A stretch of DNA of 64,000 bases from the NCBI RefSeq assembly GCF_000970305.1, contig NZ_CP009517.1:3906001-3970000 (forward strand), in the 5' to 3' direction. How positions within the stretch are numbered: position 1 is the stretch's first letter; every line of letters starts with the position of its first letter. The position numbers and the translations under genes were made by a program. Below, piece by piece: positions 45,205 to 54,004 of the stretch. This stretch comes from Methanosarcina barkeri 3 (lineage in GTDB: Archaea > Halobacteriota > Methanosarcinia > Methanosarcinales > Methanosarcinaceae). The notes under the pieces were generated by a model. That model was not told the DNA's origin. It saw nothing but the letters and a program-made list of their open reading frames with translations, and did no database searches.

Positions 45205-47055
45205 CTATCTTAAGATGTGGCTCTCTGCACGGTCATCTTTGTGGTCGTCTGTGTGGTCCATCTGTGTGGTCTTGTGATCCATCTGTGTGATTATCTGTGC
45301 AGCCATTAGTCGGCCGAAAGCGCCATTAGCAGCGATCAGCTCGTCGAATGTGCCGTTTTCCTCGACTTTCCCATTTGCTAGCATTATCACTCTGTCTGCC
45401 GACCGAATCGTTGAAGGCCTATGTGCTACGATCAGCGTTGTGCGTCCTGCCGATATTTCCTTGATCGCTTTTCGGACATTGACCTCAGATTCGGTATCCA
45501 GGCTGGAGACCGCTTCATCCATGATCAGGATAGGGGCGTTTTTCAGAAATGCTCTGGCTATTGCAATTCTCTGGCGCTGGCCACCGGAAAGCGTCGTACC
45601 TCGCTCCCCCAGTACAGTGTCCCACTTATCAGGCAAAGCCTCTATGAAATCGAGAGCGAAGGCCCGACGAGCCGCTTCTCTTATTTCGGTTTCCGTAGCG
45701 TCGCTTCTACCAATGTGGATATTTTCCTTCACTGACATATTGAACAGGTAAACATCCTGAGGTACATAGGCAATCATATCCCTGAGGTACTCCTGGGGAA
45801 ACTCGAGCAGGTCATGTCCGTCGATCCTCACCGAGCCTTCAGCAGGGTCCCATAGCCTGAGTAACAGATAAGTACAGGTTGACTTTCCCGCACCCGACGG
45901 TCCGACCAGCGCAACCGTCTCACCCGGTGATACCTTCAGGTTCACACCTTTCAGTACCTCGGGTAATTCTGGGCCATACCTGAACCGCACGTCTTCGAAG
46001 CAGACCTCTGGAATGATAGGCCCTTCTGGAGGAGCAGAAACCCGATCGACGACTGAAGGCTGAGTGTTCATGATGCCAAATACCCGGTCGGTTGCTGCCG
46101 CAGTCTGGCTGAGCTGTCTAGCGATGTTCAGCAAGTGCATAACTGGCGAGAATGCCATTGCGGTAAGAACTGCTGCCACAGGGTACAGTGCAACGTCCAT
46201 GTAGCCCATGATAGAGAGCCAACCTCCCAGTGCTACGGTGACGACCATCCCTCCTGCCAGCAGCGCGTCGCCTGCCCCGCGTTCCATGCCGCTACGGCTC
46301 TCATAGGCTACATAAGTGTCAGAGTACTTTTGCTGACTGGCATCGAGACGGTTCATCGACATTTTTACGGCTCCGAAAGCCACAACTTCCCGCATTCCCT
46401 GGATGTAGTCTATAACATCCGCACTCATTGTCCCTGCTGATTCCCTATGGGCTTTACCCTGAGCTTCAGCCCGGCGAGCGAACCAGTCGGGAACCGTTAT
46501 CGCGGCGATCAGAAACGGGGCAAGTGCTACCATCAGGCTCCAATGGATAAGCCCGAGGAAGATTAATGCCAGAGGCGTCACTACGATCGCCTGTAAAAAC
46601 TCGGGCAGTGTGTGAGCAATGTATAGTTCCAGAAGGTTGACGTCAGAGAGGGCAGACCTGGCAAGGTCGCCGGAGCGTTGCTTGATCACGTATGCAGGAG
46701 CAAGCTCGTCCAGTTTTTGATATAATGCCTTGCGAATCTCAGCTAGAGACCGAAATGCGATAACATGAGACCAGTAAGTATTGAGGTTGGATAAACCGAA
46801 TTGAGTAACAGTAAACAGGAGCAATAGCCCGATTGTTGGCCACAGGTCGATAACGGAGACTCCGGTGATTACAGACCCTACAAGATAAGCTCCTGTGATT
46901 GCCGACAGGATACCAAGCACCTGAATCACAATGCTGGCAATTTTCACTTTCCAGAGGGCCAGATGATAGCTGGTCAACAGCCGGTCAATAACCCTGACTT
47001 TTCGAAACACTTGCCCTACAGGCAGATCGAAGTGCGTGCTGTGTTCGTGGCTCAT
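45205..47055 (-). CDS. half-size ABC transporter (permease-ATPase fusion) with His-rich ends
   Basis: This 616-aa protein has a six-helix transmembrane domain (about residues 30-320) and an ATPase domain with GPSGAGKST, LSGGQRQRIAIARAFL, ILIMDEAVSSLD and VAHRPSTI. The N-terminus is MSHEHSTHFD and the C-terminus QMDHKTTQMDHTDDHKDDRA, both rich in His and Asp, a likely metal-binding feature. With the overlapping upstream gene it forms a heterodimer of the IrtAB/YbtPQ-like class. These look like exporters but many import siderophore-metal complexes. I prefer the second ATG (47055), which is correctly spaced from AGGAGG. The repeated tail comes from short DNA repeats at 45228-45300. Confidence 0.88.
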   Translation of the reverse strand: MSHEHSTHFDLPVGQVFRKVRVIDRLLTSYHLALWKVKIASIVIQVLGILSAITGAYLVGSVITGVSVIDLWPTIGLLLLFTVTQFGLSNLNTYWSHVIAFRSLAEIRKALYQKLDELAPAYVIKQRSGDLARSALSDVNLLELYIAHTLPEFLQAIVVTPLALIFLGLIHWSLMVALAPFLIAAITVPDWFARRAEAQGKAHRESAGTMSADVIDYIQGMREVVAFGAVKMSMNRLDASQQKYSDTYVAYESRSGMERGAGDALLAGGMVVTVALGGWLSIMGYMDVALYPVAAVLTAMAFSPVMHLLNIARQLSQTAAATDRVFGIMNTQPSVVDRVSAPPEGPIIPEVCFEDVRFRYGPELPEVLKGVNLKVSPGETVALVGPSGAGKSTCTYLLLRLWDPAEGSVRIDGHDLLEFPQEYLRDMIAYVPQDVYLFNMSVKENIHIGRSDATETEIREAARRAFALDFIEALPDKWDTVLGERGTTLSGGQRQRIAIARAFLKNAPILIMDEAVSSLDTESEVNVRKAIKEISAGRTTLIVAHRPSTIRSADRVIMLANGKVEENGTFDELIAANGAFGRLMAAQIITQMDHKTTQMDHTDDHKDDRAESHILR

Positions 47056-48863
47056 ATGCATGCCTCCTCAGCCCTGACCAGAGCACTGTAATTTCCTTTA
47101 TAGCCGACCAGTTCCGAATGCGTACCCGCTTCAGCCAGACAGCCTTTTTCCAGCACATAGATTCGGTCGGCATCTCTAGCTGCCAGAAGACGGTGCGAGA
47201 TGATCAGGGTAGTCCTGTCACGGGCTAACCCGGCTATTGTTTCGCGAATCAATGCTTCATTAGCAACGTCTACACTGGATGTTGCCTCATCCAGAATGAG
47301 GATGGGAGCATCCTTCAGGAAAGCTCGGGCTATAGCAATGCGCTGTCGTTCTCCTCCGGATAACCGTACTCCTCTCTCGCCTATCAGGGTATCGTAGCCT
47401 TGCGGAAGAGCTGTTATGAACTTGTGCGCTGCAGCGGCCCGGGAAGCCTGCTCGAGTTCCTCCTGTGAGGCGGTTGGCTTTGCCATCAACAGATTCTCAC
47501 GTACAGTGCCGTGGAACAGGAACGTGTCCTGGGACACAATCGAGTACATAGCATGTAATTCATCTGCCGGGATAAACCGGACATCTTCGCCACCTAATCG
47601 GACAAAACCAGCCTGAGGGTCGAAAAATCTCATTAGGAGGGCAGTTACGGTCGTTTTACCGCTTCCGGAACGGCCTACCAGCGCTACCTTCTCTCCAGGT
47701 CCGACCGAAAAAGAAAGATTGTCGATTGCAGGAGCGTCAGTTTTTCGGTATCTGAAAGTGACACCTTCAAAGGCAAAGGAGGGAGGAAAGGAGGTTATAG
47801 GAGTCCTGGTTGACGCTACTGCAAGCGGAACTGCTTCCAGTATATCCAGCACACCTTCGGCTGCTCCCATTCCGGTAAAGGAGAAATGTATAATCTGACC
47901 TAGGTCAGTAACCGGACGGAGTGCTTCTCTCACAAGCAGCAGCACGAAGAGCAGACCTTCTGCGGATATGGCACCTGCATCCATGCGGATAGCGCCAATA
48001 ATGATAGCTACTGTACTGCAGACTGCAGCAACCAGCCCAGGAGGGATGCTCCACAGGATCTCATCCCGCAGAATACTGATCTCCGCATCATACAGGTCAT
48101 TTGTCCGCTGGTAGAGGATCTCACCCTGCTTCTGGCTGGCATTGAAAGACTTCAACGTAACAATACCCTGGATATTATCCACGTACTCAGCGAACAGGCG
48201 AGGCATGGCGACAAACCAGATCCTTATTCCCTTTCCTACTCCCTTGTAGATGGCAATCGGCTGGATTAGCGCAGCAATCATCATAGCACCGATAACCAAT
48301 CCGATAATTATGTCGACATGGAGCAGTATTGCCACAATCGAGACGCCGGCGACAATAGACACAATAACCTGGGGTAGGAAACGCCCGTAGTAATTCTGAA
48401 GAGCTTCGGCTCCATCGACAAGCGTAGCCTGTATAACGCCACTTTTCTGGGTAGAGACCCACCCAGGGCCAAGCTCGTACAACTTACGATACATTCGCCG
48501 TCGAAGAGACATGGCGATGCTGCTGGCAGTTTTGGCTGCGATACGATCGTTTTCCCGGATCATAGCCCATCGCAGGACTATGAGGAATGCCACGGCTGCA
48601 AAGTACAGTTCGGACTTACGGAGCGATGCTCCAGCGAACACCCCATTGAGTATGATGGCAATAAGCAGCCCCTGAACTATATAACTGAATGAAATGAGAA
48701 GGCCAAGAATGATAACGCTCCGTAGCTTGCCATACTCTCCGCGGCCGAGCTCAAGCACTCTGCGGTCGAACAGTTTCATTCTGTTCGCCCCTGTTGTGAT
48801 CGAGAGCCCACGCTTTGACTCAACTCGGGTATACTCGTTGACGACATCTGTTTTTTTTGACAT
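47052..48863 (-). CDS. half-size ABC transporter (permease-ATPase fusion), partner subunit
   Basis: This 603-aa protein has a transmembrane domain (six helices, about residues 45-330) followed by an ATPase domain with GRSGSGKTTVT, RLSGGERQRIAIARAFLKDA, ILILDEATSSVD and ISHRLLAARDAD. Its stop overlaps the next gene by 4 bases, so the two subunits are co-translated as a heterodimer. A possible later start (MKLFDRRVLELGRGEYGKL) exists, but ATG 48863 has GAGAGATCAT upstream. A 14-bp palindrome lies 30 bases upstream and may be an operator. It is transcribed away from the methyltransferase/Nik block at 49364. Confidence 0.88.
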   Translation of the reverse strand: MSKKTDVVNEYTRVESKRGLSITTGANRMKLFDRRVLELGRGEYGKLRSVIILGLLISFSYIVQGLLIAIILNGVFAGASLRKSELYFAAVAFLIVLRWAMIRENDRIAAKTASSIAMSLRRRMYRKLYELGPGWVSTQKSGVIQATLVDGAEALQNYYGRFLPQVIVSIVAGVSIVAILLHVDIIIGLVIGAMMIAALIQPIAIYKGVGKGIRIWFVAMPRLFAEYVDNIQGIVTLKSFNASQKQGEILYQRTNDLYDAEISILRDEILWSIPPGLVAAVCSTVAIIIGAIRMDAGAISAEGLLFVLLLVREALRPVTDLGQIIHFSFTGMGAAEGVLDILEAVPLAVASTRTPITSFPPSFAFEGVTFRYRKTDAPAIDNLSFSVGPGEKVALVGRSGSGKTTVTALLMRFFDPQAGFVRLGGEDVRFIPADELHAMYSIVSQDTFLFHGTVRENLLMAKPTASQEELEQASRAAAAHKFITALPQGYDTLIGERGVRLSGGERQRIAIARAFLKDAPILILDEATSSVDVANEALIRETIAGLARDRTTLIISHRLLAARDADRIYVLEKGCLAEAGTHSELVGYKGNYSALVRAEEACI

Positions 48864-49363
48864 ATGATCTCTCTGTTAATAATTGTAATTTATTATCAAT
48901 TGATAAAATTTTATTCAATTTCCGGGTTGTTGCTTGCTTGAGAAAAGCCAATTCAACGAATTTTTTAATACATTTGCTATAAAGAATATATAAATAACTT
49001 ATTAATTAACATTAATAACAATATTTATAACATATTAATTTACTTTAAATGAGATTAGTAATTAAAAATAATATAAATATCATTGTTGTTAAGAAAGATA
49101 ATATTCATTAGTCAAATAAGAATGTATAAATATCAGGTCAAATAATATTAAAAAGATATAATAATAAAAATCAATTAAAAATGTGGTATATTTAATAAAT
49201 ATACTACAAAAAAGGTTAAAACGCCGACGACTGTTTTAAAAATAGAAATATGCTAATTGGAAAAATACGGAATTTTTCTAATGATGATGTCTGAAAAATA
49301 GCAATCCTATAAAGATTATCATGAATTTAGCCAAAAAATGTTGTACATTAGAGGGACAGTAAA
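48864..49363. promoter_or_regulatory. divergent promoter region of the transport island
   Basis: This 500-base AT-rich gap lies between divergent operons. TTATCAATTGATAA (48893-48906) is a perfect 14-bp palindrome close to the ABC pair, a candidate regulator site. Several TATA-like strings (TATTTATAA near 49020, ATATAAATA near 49072) fit promoters in either direction. No gene is seen. Confidence 0.45.
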
Positions 49364-50113
49364 ATGAGTTTAAACATCCGCATTAAAAATTATTGGGAAG
49401 GCGAGGCGCAAGGTTACAGTGAATTTATTGACAATGAACTAAACGGCTTTGAGAGAAAAGCATGGTCCGATCTGGTACTGGAATACGCTCCCTTAAAAGA
49501 TTCTCTTGACATACTGGATATTGGTACCGGACCGGGATTTTTTCCAATTGTCCTGTCACAGGGCGGACATAATGTTACCGGTATAGACTTAACAGAAAAC
49601 ATGATCGAGTTTGCACGTCTTAACCTTGCACGTGAAGGTGCCAGTGCAAAGTTGATGACTATGGACTGTCAGGACTTGAAATTCCCAGATAATAGTTTTG
49701 ATCTGTTAGTTTGCCGTAATCTCACGTGGACACTTGACGACCCTGCCAGAGCATATCAAGAATGGCACCGCGTCCTAAGACCCGGTGGGAGGATTCTTGT
49801 CTTCGATGCTTGCTGGTATCTGCACCTGTTTGATGAAAATATGAAAATAGCCTATGAGAAAAAGGAAAAAGAGACCCTTATGAAATACGGGTACCCGGTG
49901 CACCGTCACAAGGACGAGGCCGAAGGCGAAGCACTTAGCAGGAAGCTTTTTATGAGTGATAAAGTCAGGCCGCAGTGGGATCTGGATATAATGCTTAAAA
50001 TCGGATTTTCAAAAGTATTTGCGGATACTTCGGTGGGTGAGCGGATACTCAATGAACAGCAGCAGGATATAAACAGTATGCATCCTCCGTTTTTAGTAGG
50101 AGGGGAAAAATAG
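49364..50113 (+). CDS. class I SAM methyltransferase (island paralog C)
   Basis: This 249-aa enzyme has motif I ILDIGTGPGFFPIVLSQGG, motif II GIDLTENMIEFA and CRNLTWTLDDPARAYQEWHR with LRPGGRILVFDA. It shares the island signature R-X-[VL]-X-W-T-[LM]-X-X-P-X-[KR]-A with paralogs A, B and D. It lies 279 bases upstream of the nikB-like gene and is probably in the same regulon. The closest resemblance is to methyltransferases that accompany nickel/peptide importers in methanogens and clostridia. Substrate unknown. Confidence 0.85.
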   Translation: MSLNIRIKNYWEGEAQGYSEFIDNELNGFERKAWSDLVLEYAPLKDSLDILDIGTGPGFFPIVLSQGGHNVTGIDLTENMIEFARLNLAREGASAKLMTMDCQDLKFPDNSFDLLVCRNLTWTLDDPARAYQEWHRVLRPGGRILVFDACWYLHLFDENMKIAYEKKEKETLMKYGYPVHRHKDEAEGEALSRKLFMSDKVRPQWDLDIMLKIGFSKVFADTSVGERILNEQQQDINSMHPPFLVGGEK

Positions 50114-50391
50114 AAAGGACACATTAAGTGTTGCGATTTGTGGCAAAATATTTACGGCTTTTACGGTTCCTTCACGGATCCTAAAAAAGATATAGAAGAC
50201 GGAAACAATTGGTCTTTTGCCACAGCGTGCTGTTTTTAAAAAATGTTTGGTTATATAAGTTGCCACCTTTGACGAACTAATAAAGCAGCCAAAGCAGCCC
50301 GGTTTTTACAGGATCTTTAGTGAGTAACGACCACAAAAATAGACGCCAGTTTAAACGATGAGTAACATCACAGGCTACAGGAAGTGAAGTA

Positions 50392-51321
50392 ATGCTTAAA
50401 GACATAGGTGAACGGCTATTCACACTGATTCCTGTACTGCTGGCTGTTTCATTAATAACTTTCGTCCTTGGCAGTATGTCTTCCGGCGATACGGCACGTA
50501 CGCTAGCTGAAAAGAAATATGATAGGCCAACGTATGAGCAGATTGAGAAAATACGAACCGAAATGGGATTTGACCGGCCGGTGCTGGTCCAGTACGTAAG
50601 CTGGCTTGAAGATGCTCTGAGGGGTAATCTGGGCTTTTCTTATTCAAATGACAAACCGGTAGTTGACGAGATCGTTCAGTATTTTCCTAAAACATTACAG
50701 TTATCACTTCTAGCACTATTGTTTTTAATTATAATTTCATTTACTCTCGGAATATCATCGGCTGTGTTTTCCGGCTCTTGGATTGACAAGATTTCCAGAG
50801 TATACTGTTTTTGGAGTGTGTCAATGCCCGAGTTCTGGTTTGGACTCATCCTGCTGTATATTTTCGGCGCTCGCCTTGGACTGATATCAGTGCTTGGTGG
50901 AAACTCAATGAAATTTCCAATAATACCTGCTCTTACAATGTCTTTATGCAGTGGCGGGATTTATGTCAGACTTATTAGAACAAATATGGAGGAAGTGCTG
51001 AACAAAGGATATATCCGTGCAGCCAGAGCAAAAGGCGTTAGTGAATATAAAATTATAACAAAGCATGCTCTAAAAAACGCAATGCTTCCTGTAATCAACA
51101 AGCTTGGAATCGGATTTGGTTCTTTGTTAGCCGGATCTGCTATTATCGAATCAATATTTTCATGGAACGGGCTTGGAAATCTGGCGCTTGAATCTGTTAA
51201 ACTCAAAGACTATCCTGTAGTCCAGGGGTATGTACTGTTTATGGCTGTTTTGATGGTGTTAATTAACCTGACTGTAGATATCATATGCGGTATCATTGAT
51301 CCGCGTCTTAAAAACGTATAA
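50392..51321 (+). CDS. NikB/DppB-type ABC transporter permease
   Basis: This 309-aa permease has six helices. It shows the family blocks EIEKIRTEMGFDRPVLVQYV, GNLGFSYSNDKPV, and the EAA loop RAARAKGVSEYKIITKHALK-NAMLPV. The late motif SIFSWNGLGNLALESVKLKDYP-VVQG is typical of NikB/DppB. It is the first of five genes of a complete importer for nickel, cobalt, an opine-type metallophore or a peptide. Start ATG 50392 has AGGAAGTGAAG upstream. Confidence 0.92.
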   Translation: MLKDIGERLFTLIPVLLAVSLITFVLGSMSSGDTARTLAEKKYDRPTYEQIEKIRTEMGFDRPVLVQYVSWLEDALRGNLGFSYSNDKPVVDEIVQYFPKTLQLSLLALLFLIIISFTLGISSAVFSGSWIDKISRVYCFWSVSMPEFWFGLILLYIFGARLGLISVLGGNSMKFPIIPALTMSLCSGGIYVRLIRTNMEEVLNKGYIRAARAKGVSEYKIITKHALKNAMLPVINKLGIGFGSLLAGSAIIESIFSWNGLGNLALESVKLKDYPVVQGYVLFMAVLMVLINLTVDIICGIIDPRLKNV

Positions 51322-51332
51322 GAGGGAGTACG

Positions 51333-52202
51333 ATGCAGGTCAAAACTCAAGCAGTAAAAAGATCGAATGCACGGTTTTGTTCATCCAATGGCATTATAAA
51401 TCGTATATTTACGCAAAAAGCAGCGGTTTTCGGTTTATTAATAGTAGCTTTGATTATCCTCATTGCCATAGCTGCGTCTGTAATCGCTCCAAACGACCCG
51501 CTTAAGGTAAATATGTCAATGCGTCTAAAGGGCCCAAGTTCGTTATACTGGCTTGGAACCGACAATCTGGGTCGATGCATTGTATCTCGCCTGATTTGGG
51601 GAGCTCGGATGTCACTAATATACAGCATGTGCGTGCTGGGCCTTATGATGGCAATTGGCATTCCGATAGGGCTCCTTTCCGGGTATGCAGGCGGTCGCAT
51701 AGATACATTTATTATGCGGACTATTGACATATTTTTATCACTTCCTACTTTTCTGATGGCATTAGCTATCGCAGGTATGCTGGAACCCAGTGTGAAAAAT
51801 ATGATTATAGCCATGGCCAGCGTGTGGTGGGCACCTTATGCAAGAATAATACGCGGTATGGCAATGCAAACAAAACAGCAGGATTTTATGCTTGCAGCAA
51901 AAGCAGCCGCCTGTACTCATACCCAAATTGTTTTTCGTCACATCCTTCGCAATATCGCACCGCCAATTATTGTAATGGCTACACTCGAAATCGGTTCGAT
52001 TATACTGGCTATCGCGTCGTTTTCTTTTATAGGGCTAGGTGCGCAGCCGCCTACGCCCGAGTGGGGCATTATGCTTAGTGACAGTAAAGAATTTATGCAG
52101 ACACAGCCGCAGCTTATGGTTTATCCGGGAATTGCAATTATTGTTACAGTCATGGCATTTAATCTTCTGGGAGAAGGACTGAAAAATGCAATACAAAACT
52201 AA
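51333..52202 (+). CDS. NikC/DppC-type ABC transporter permease
   Basis: This 289-aa partner permease has an N-terminal helix, the DppC block WLGTDNLGRCIVSRLIWGAR, and the EAA loop AAKAAACTHTQIVFRHILR-NIAPP. It ends with FSFIGLGAQPPTPEWGIMLSDSK, a family hallmark. It begins 11 bases after nikB-like and overlaps the next ATPase gene by 17 bases. Confidence 0.92.
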   Translation: MQVKTQAVKRSNARFCSSNGIINRIFTQKAAVFGLLIVALIILIAIAASVIAPNDPLKVNMSMRLKGPSSLYWLGTDNLGRCIVSRLIWGARMSLIYSMCVLGLMMAIGIPIGLLSGYAGGRIDTFIMRTIDIFLSLPTFLMALAIAGMLEPSVKNMIIAMASVWWAPYARIIRGMAMQTKQQDFMLAAKAAACTHTQIVFRHILRNIAPPIIVMATLEIGSIILAIASFSFIGLGAQPPTPEWGIMLSDSKEFMQTQPQLMVYPGIAIIVTVMAFNLLGEGLKNAIQN

Positions 52203-52998
52203 CCAGGAAGTTCAGAGTGAAAACAAGGCACTAGAAATCCGAGGCCTTTCTCTTGACTACATTATGCCGGATCAAAGTATCCATGCTGTGGTAGATTTGA
52301 ACCTTGTTGCAAGAACAGGAAAAATCACCGCACTTGTTGGGGAAAGCGGTAGTGGAAAATCCACTGTCGCACTCGCAGTAATGGGCATTCAGGATAAAAA
52401 TGCTGTAATATCAAACGGTGAGATTTACCTGGCAGGGACGGATATACTCTCGATGCCCAAAAAAGGTCTGCGGTCTTATATATCGAACCACGCCGGCATT
52501 ATTTTTCAGGACTCGATTGATTCGCTGAACCCGTTATTAACTGTTGGAGAACAGTTGGTGGAGGCAGTCCTGATACATGAAAAAATAACAAAAAAACAAG
52601 CTTTCACCATTGCACTCAATCAACTTCTGGCTGTCAGCCTTCCACAGCCTGAGGAATTGATGAAAAAATACCCTTTTATGTTGAGTGGAGGAATGTGTCA
52701 GCGCGTTATGATTGCCATTGCCAGCGTTTTCCGTCCAGCGCTTCTCATTGCAGATGAACCAACGACTGCTCTTGATGTAACTGTTCAGGCTCAAATCCTG
52801 CATCAATTGGATTCTATGCGGAAGAGGGAAGGAACTGCAATTCTGCTTATTACGCATGATTTGGGAGTAGTCGCAGAAATAGCAGACGATGTATGTGTCA
52901 TGAAGGACGGATATATCGTAGAAAGCGGTACGGTAGACGACATATTTTCGAACCCGCAACATACGTATACACGCCAATTAGTGGCGGCTGCGCTTTAA
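52186..52998 (+). CDS. NikD/DppD-type ABC transporter ATPase
   Basis: This 270-aa ATPase has Walker A GESGSGKSTVALAVMGI, the Q-loop IIFQDSIDSLNPLLTVG, signature MLSGGMCQRVMIAIA, Walker B LLIADEPTTALDVTVQAQ, and the switch His in LLITHDLGVVAEIADDV. It pairs with the next ATPase as a heterodimer under the two permeases. The signature M-C-Q-R (instead of Q-R-Q-R) resembles NikD-type members. The ATG overlaps the end of the permease gene. Confidence 0.92.
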   Translation: MQYKTNQEVQSENKALEIRGLSLDYIMPDQSIHAVVDLNLVARTGKITALVGESGSGKSTVALAVMGIQDKNAVISNGEIYLAGTDILSMPKKGLRSYISNHAGIIFQDSIDSLNPLLTVGEQLVEAVLIHEKITKKQAFTIALNQLLAVSLPQPEELMKKYPFMLSGGMCQRVMIAIASVFRPALLIADEPTTALDVTVQAQILHQLDSMRKREGTAILLITHDLGVVAEIADDVCVMKDGYIVESGTVDDIFSNPQHTYTRQLVAAAL

Positions 52999-53009
52999 GA
53001 GGTTTGGCC

Positions 53010-53978
53010 ATGGAAGTAGTGTTGGCGGAAACCCTGAACATACGAAAAACCTACGAAAAACAAAACTTGTTTACAAAAGGGAGAGAGCAAGTTTCTGCCG
53101 TAAACGGCGTATCTCTTAAAATTCGGAAGGGACGTTCAGTAGGGCTTATAGGGGAGAGCGGAAGCGGAAAAAGCACGCTTGGCAGAATGATGGTCGGACT
53201 GGAAACTCCTACAGAAGGACAGGCACTGTTCCAGGGACAGTCAATATCAAATATTTCCCTTAGAAAAATGCGCCCACTGAGACGTAATATCCAGATGATC
53301 TTTCAAAATAGCAGCAGTGTTTTCGATACGTCCTATACCGTAGGCGAAAGTATTGCTGAGGTCATTAAAAACAGCGAGAAAGTATCAAAAAAAGAGTGTT
53401 TAGAAAAAGTTGAGACAATATTGGAACAGGTCGGTCTGGATGCCTTATACGCTCAACGGTATCCAAAGGAGTTGAGCGGAGGACAACGCCAGCGTGCCAA
53501 TATTGCACGTGCGCTTGTTCTTCACCCGGAGTTTGTTGTTTGCGACGAGCCCGTTTCCAGCCTTGATTATTCATTGCGCAAACAAATTCTGACTTTACTT
53601 AATGATTTACGAAATAAATTCGGTTTAACCTATTTATTCATCACCCACGACCTCAACTGTGTGCCTTATGTCTGCGATATTATGGCCATTATGTATGCGG
53701 GTAAGATAGTGGAGCAAATCGATTTAAAGAAGAACTCGATGCAGAACGCACTTCACCCGTACACCAACCTGCTGTTTTCATGTATACCGGCAAGGGTGCC
53801 TGCAGAACGGAAAAAATGCACAATGGAGAGCATAATTGATACGACAGTTATACCTGATTCAAAATACTGCTGTCGGTTCTTTCCACGCTGTCCTTGCTGT
53901 ACGGAACGTTGCACCAGTGAAGAGCCGTTGCTAAAAGAGGTTGCAAGCGGTCATTTTGTAGCATGTCATATCGTATAA
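53010..53978 (+). CDS. NikE/DppF-type ABC transporter ATPase
   Basis: This 322-aa ATPase has GESGSGKSTLGRMMVGLE, IQMIFQNSSSVFDTSYTVGE, ELSGGQRQRANIARALVLHP and FVVCDEPVSSLDYSLRKQ. A C-terminal oligopeptide-type domain has clustered cysteines (YCCRFFPRCPCCTERC near residues 288-303), which is typical of DppF/OppF and may hold a 4Fe-4S cluster. I chose ATG 53010, which has AAGAGG upstream, over a long in-frame extension that overlaps the previous gene. Confidence 0.92.
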   Translation: MEVVLAETLNIRKTYEKQNLFTKGREQVSAVNGVSLKIRKGRSVGLIGESGSGKSTLGRMMVGLETPTEGQALFQGQSISNISLRKMRPLRRNIQMIFQNSSSVFDTSYTVGESIAEVIKNSEKVSKKECLEKVETILEQVGLDALYAQRYPKELSGGQRQRANIARALVLHPEFVVCDEPVSSLDYSLRKQILTLLNDLRNKFGLTYLFITHDLNCVPYVCDIMAIMYAGKIVEQIDLKKNSMQNALHPYTNLLFSCIPARVPAERKKCTMESIIDTTVIPDSKYCCRFFPRCPCCTERCTSEEPLLKEVASGHFVACHIV

Positions 53979-54004
53979 GCCATTGTAGAAAGGGAGAATG
54001 AAAA

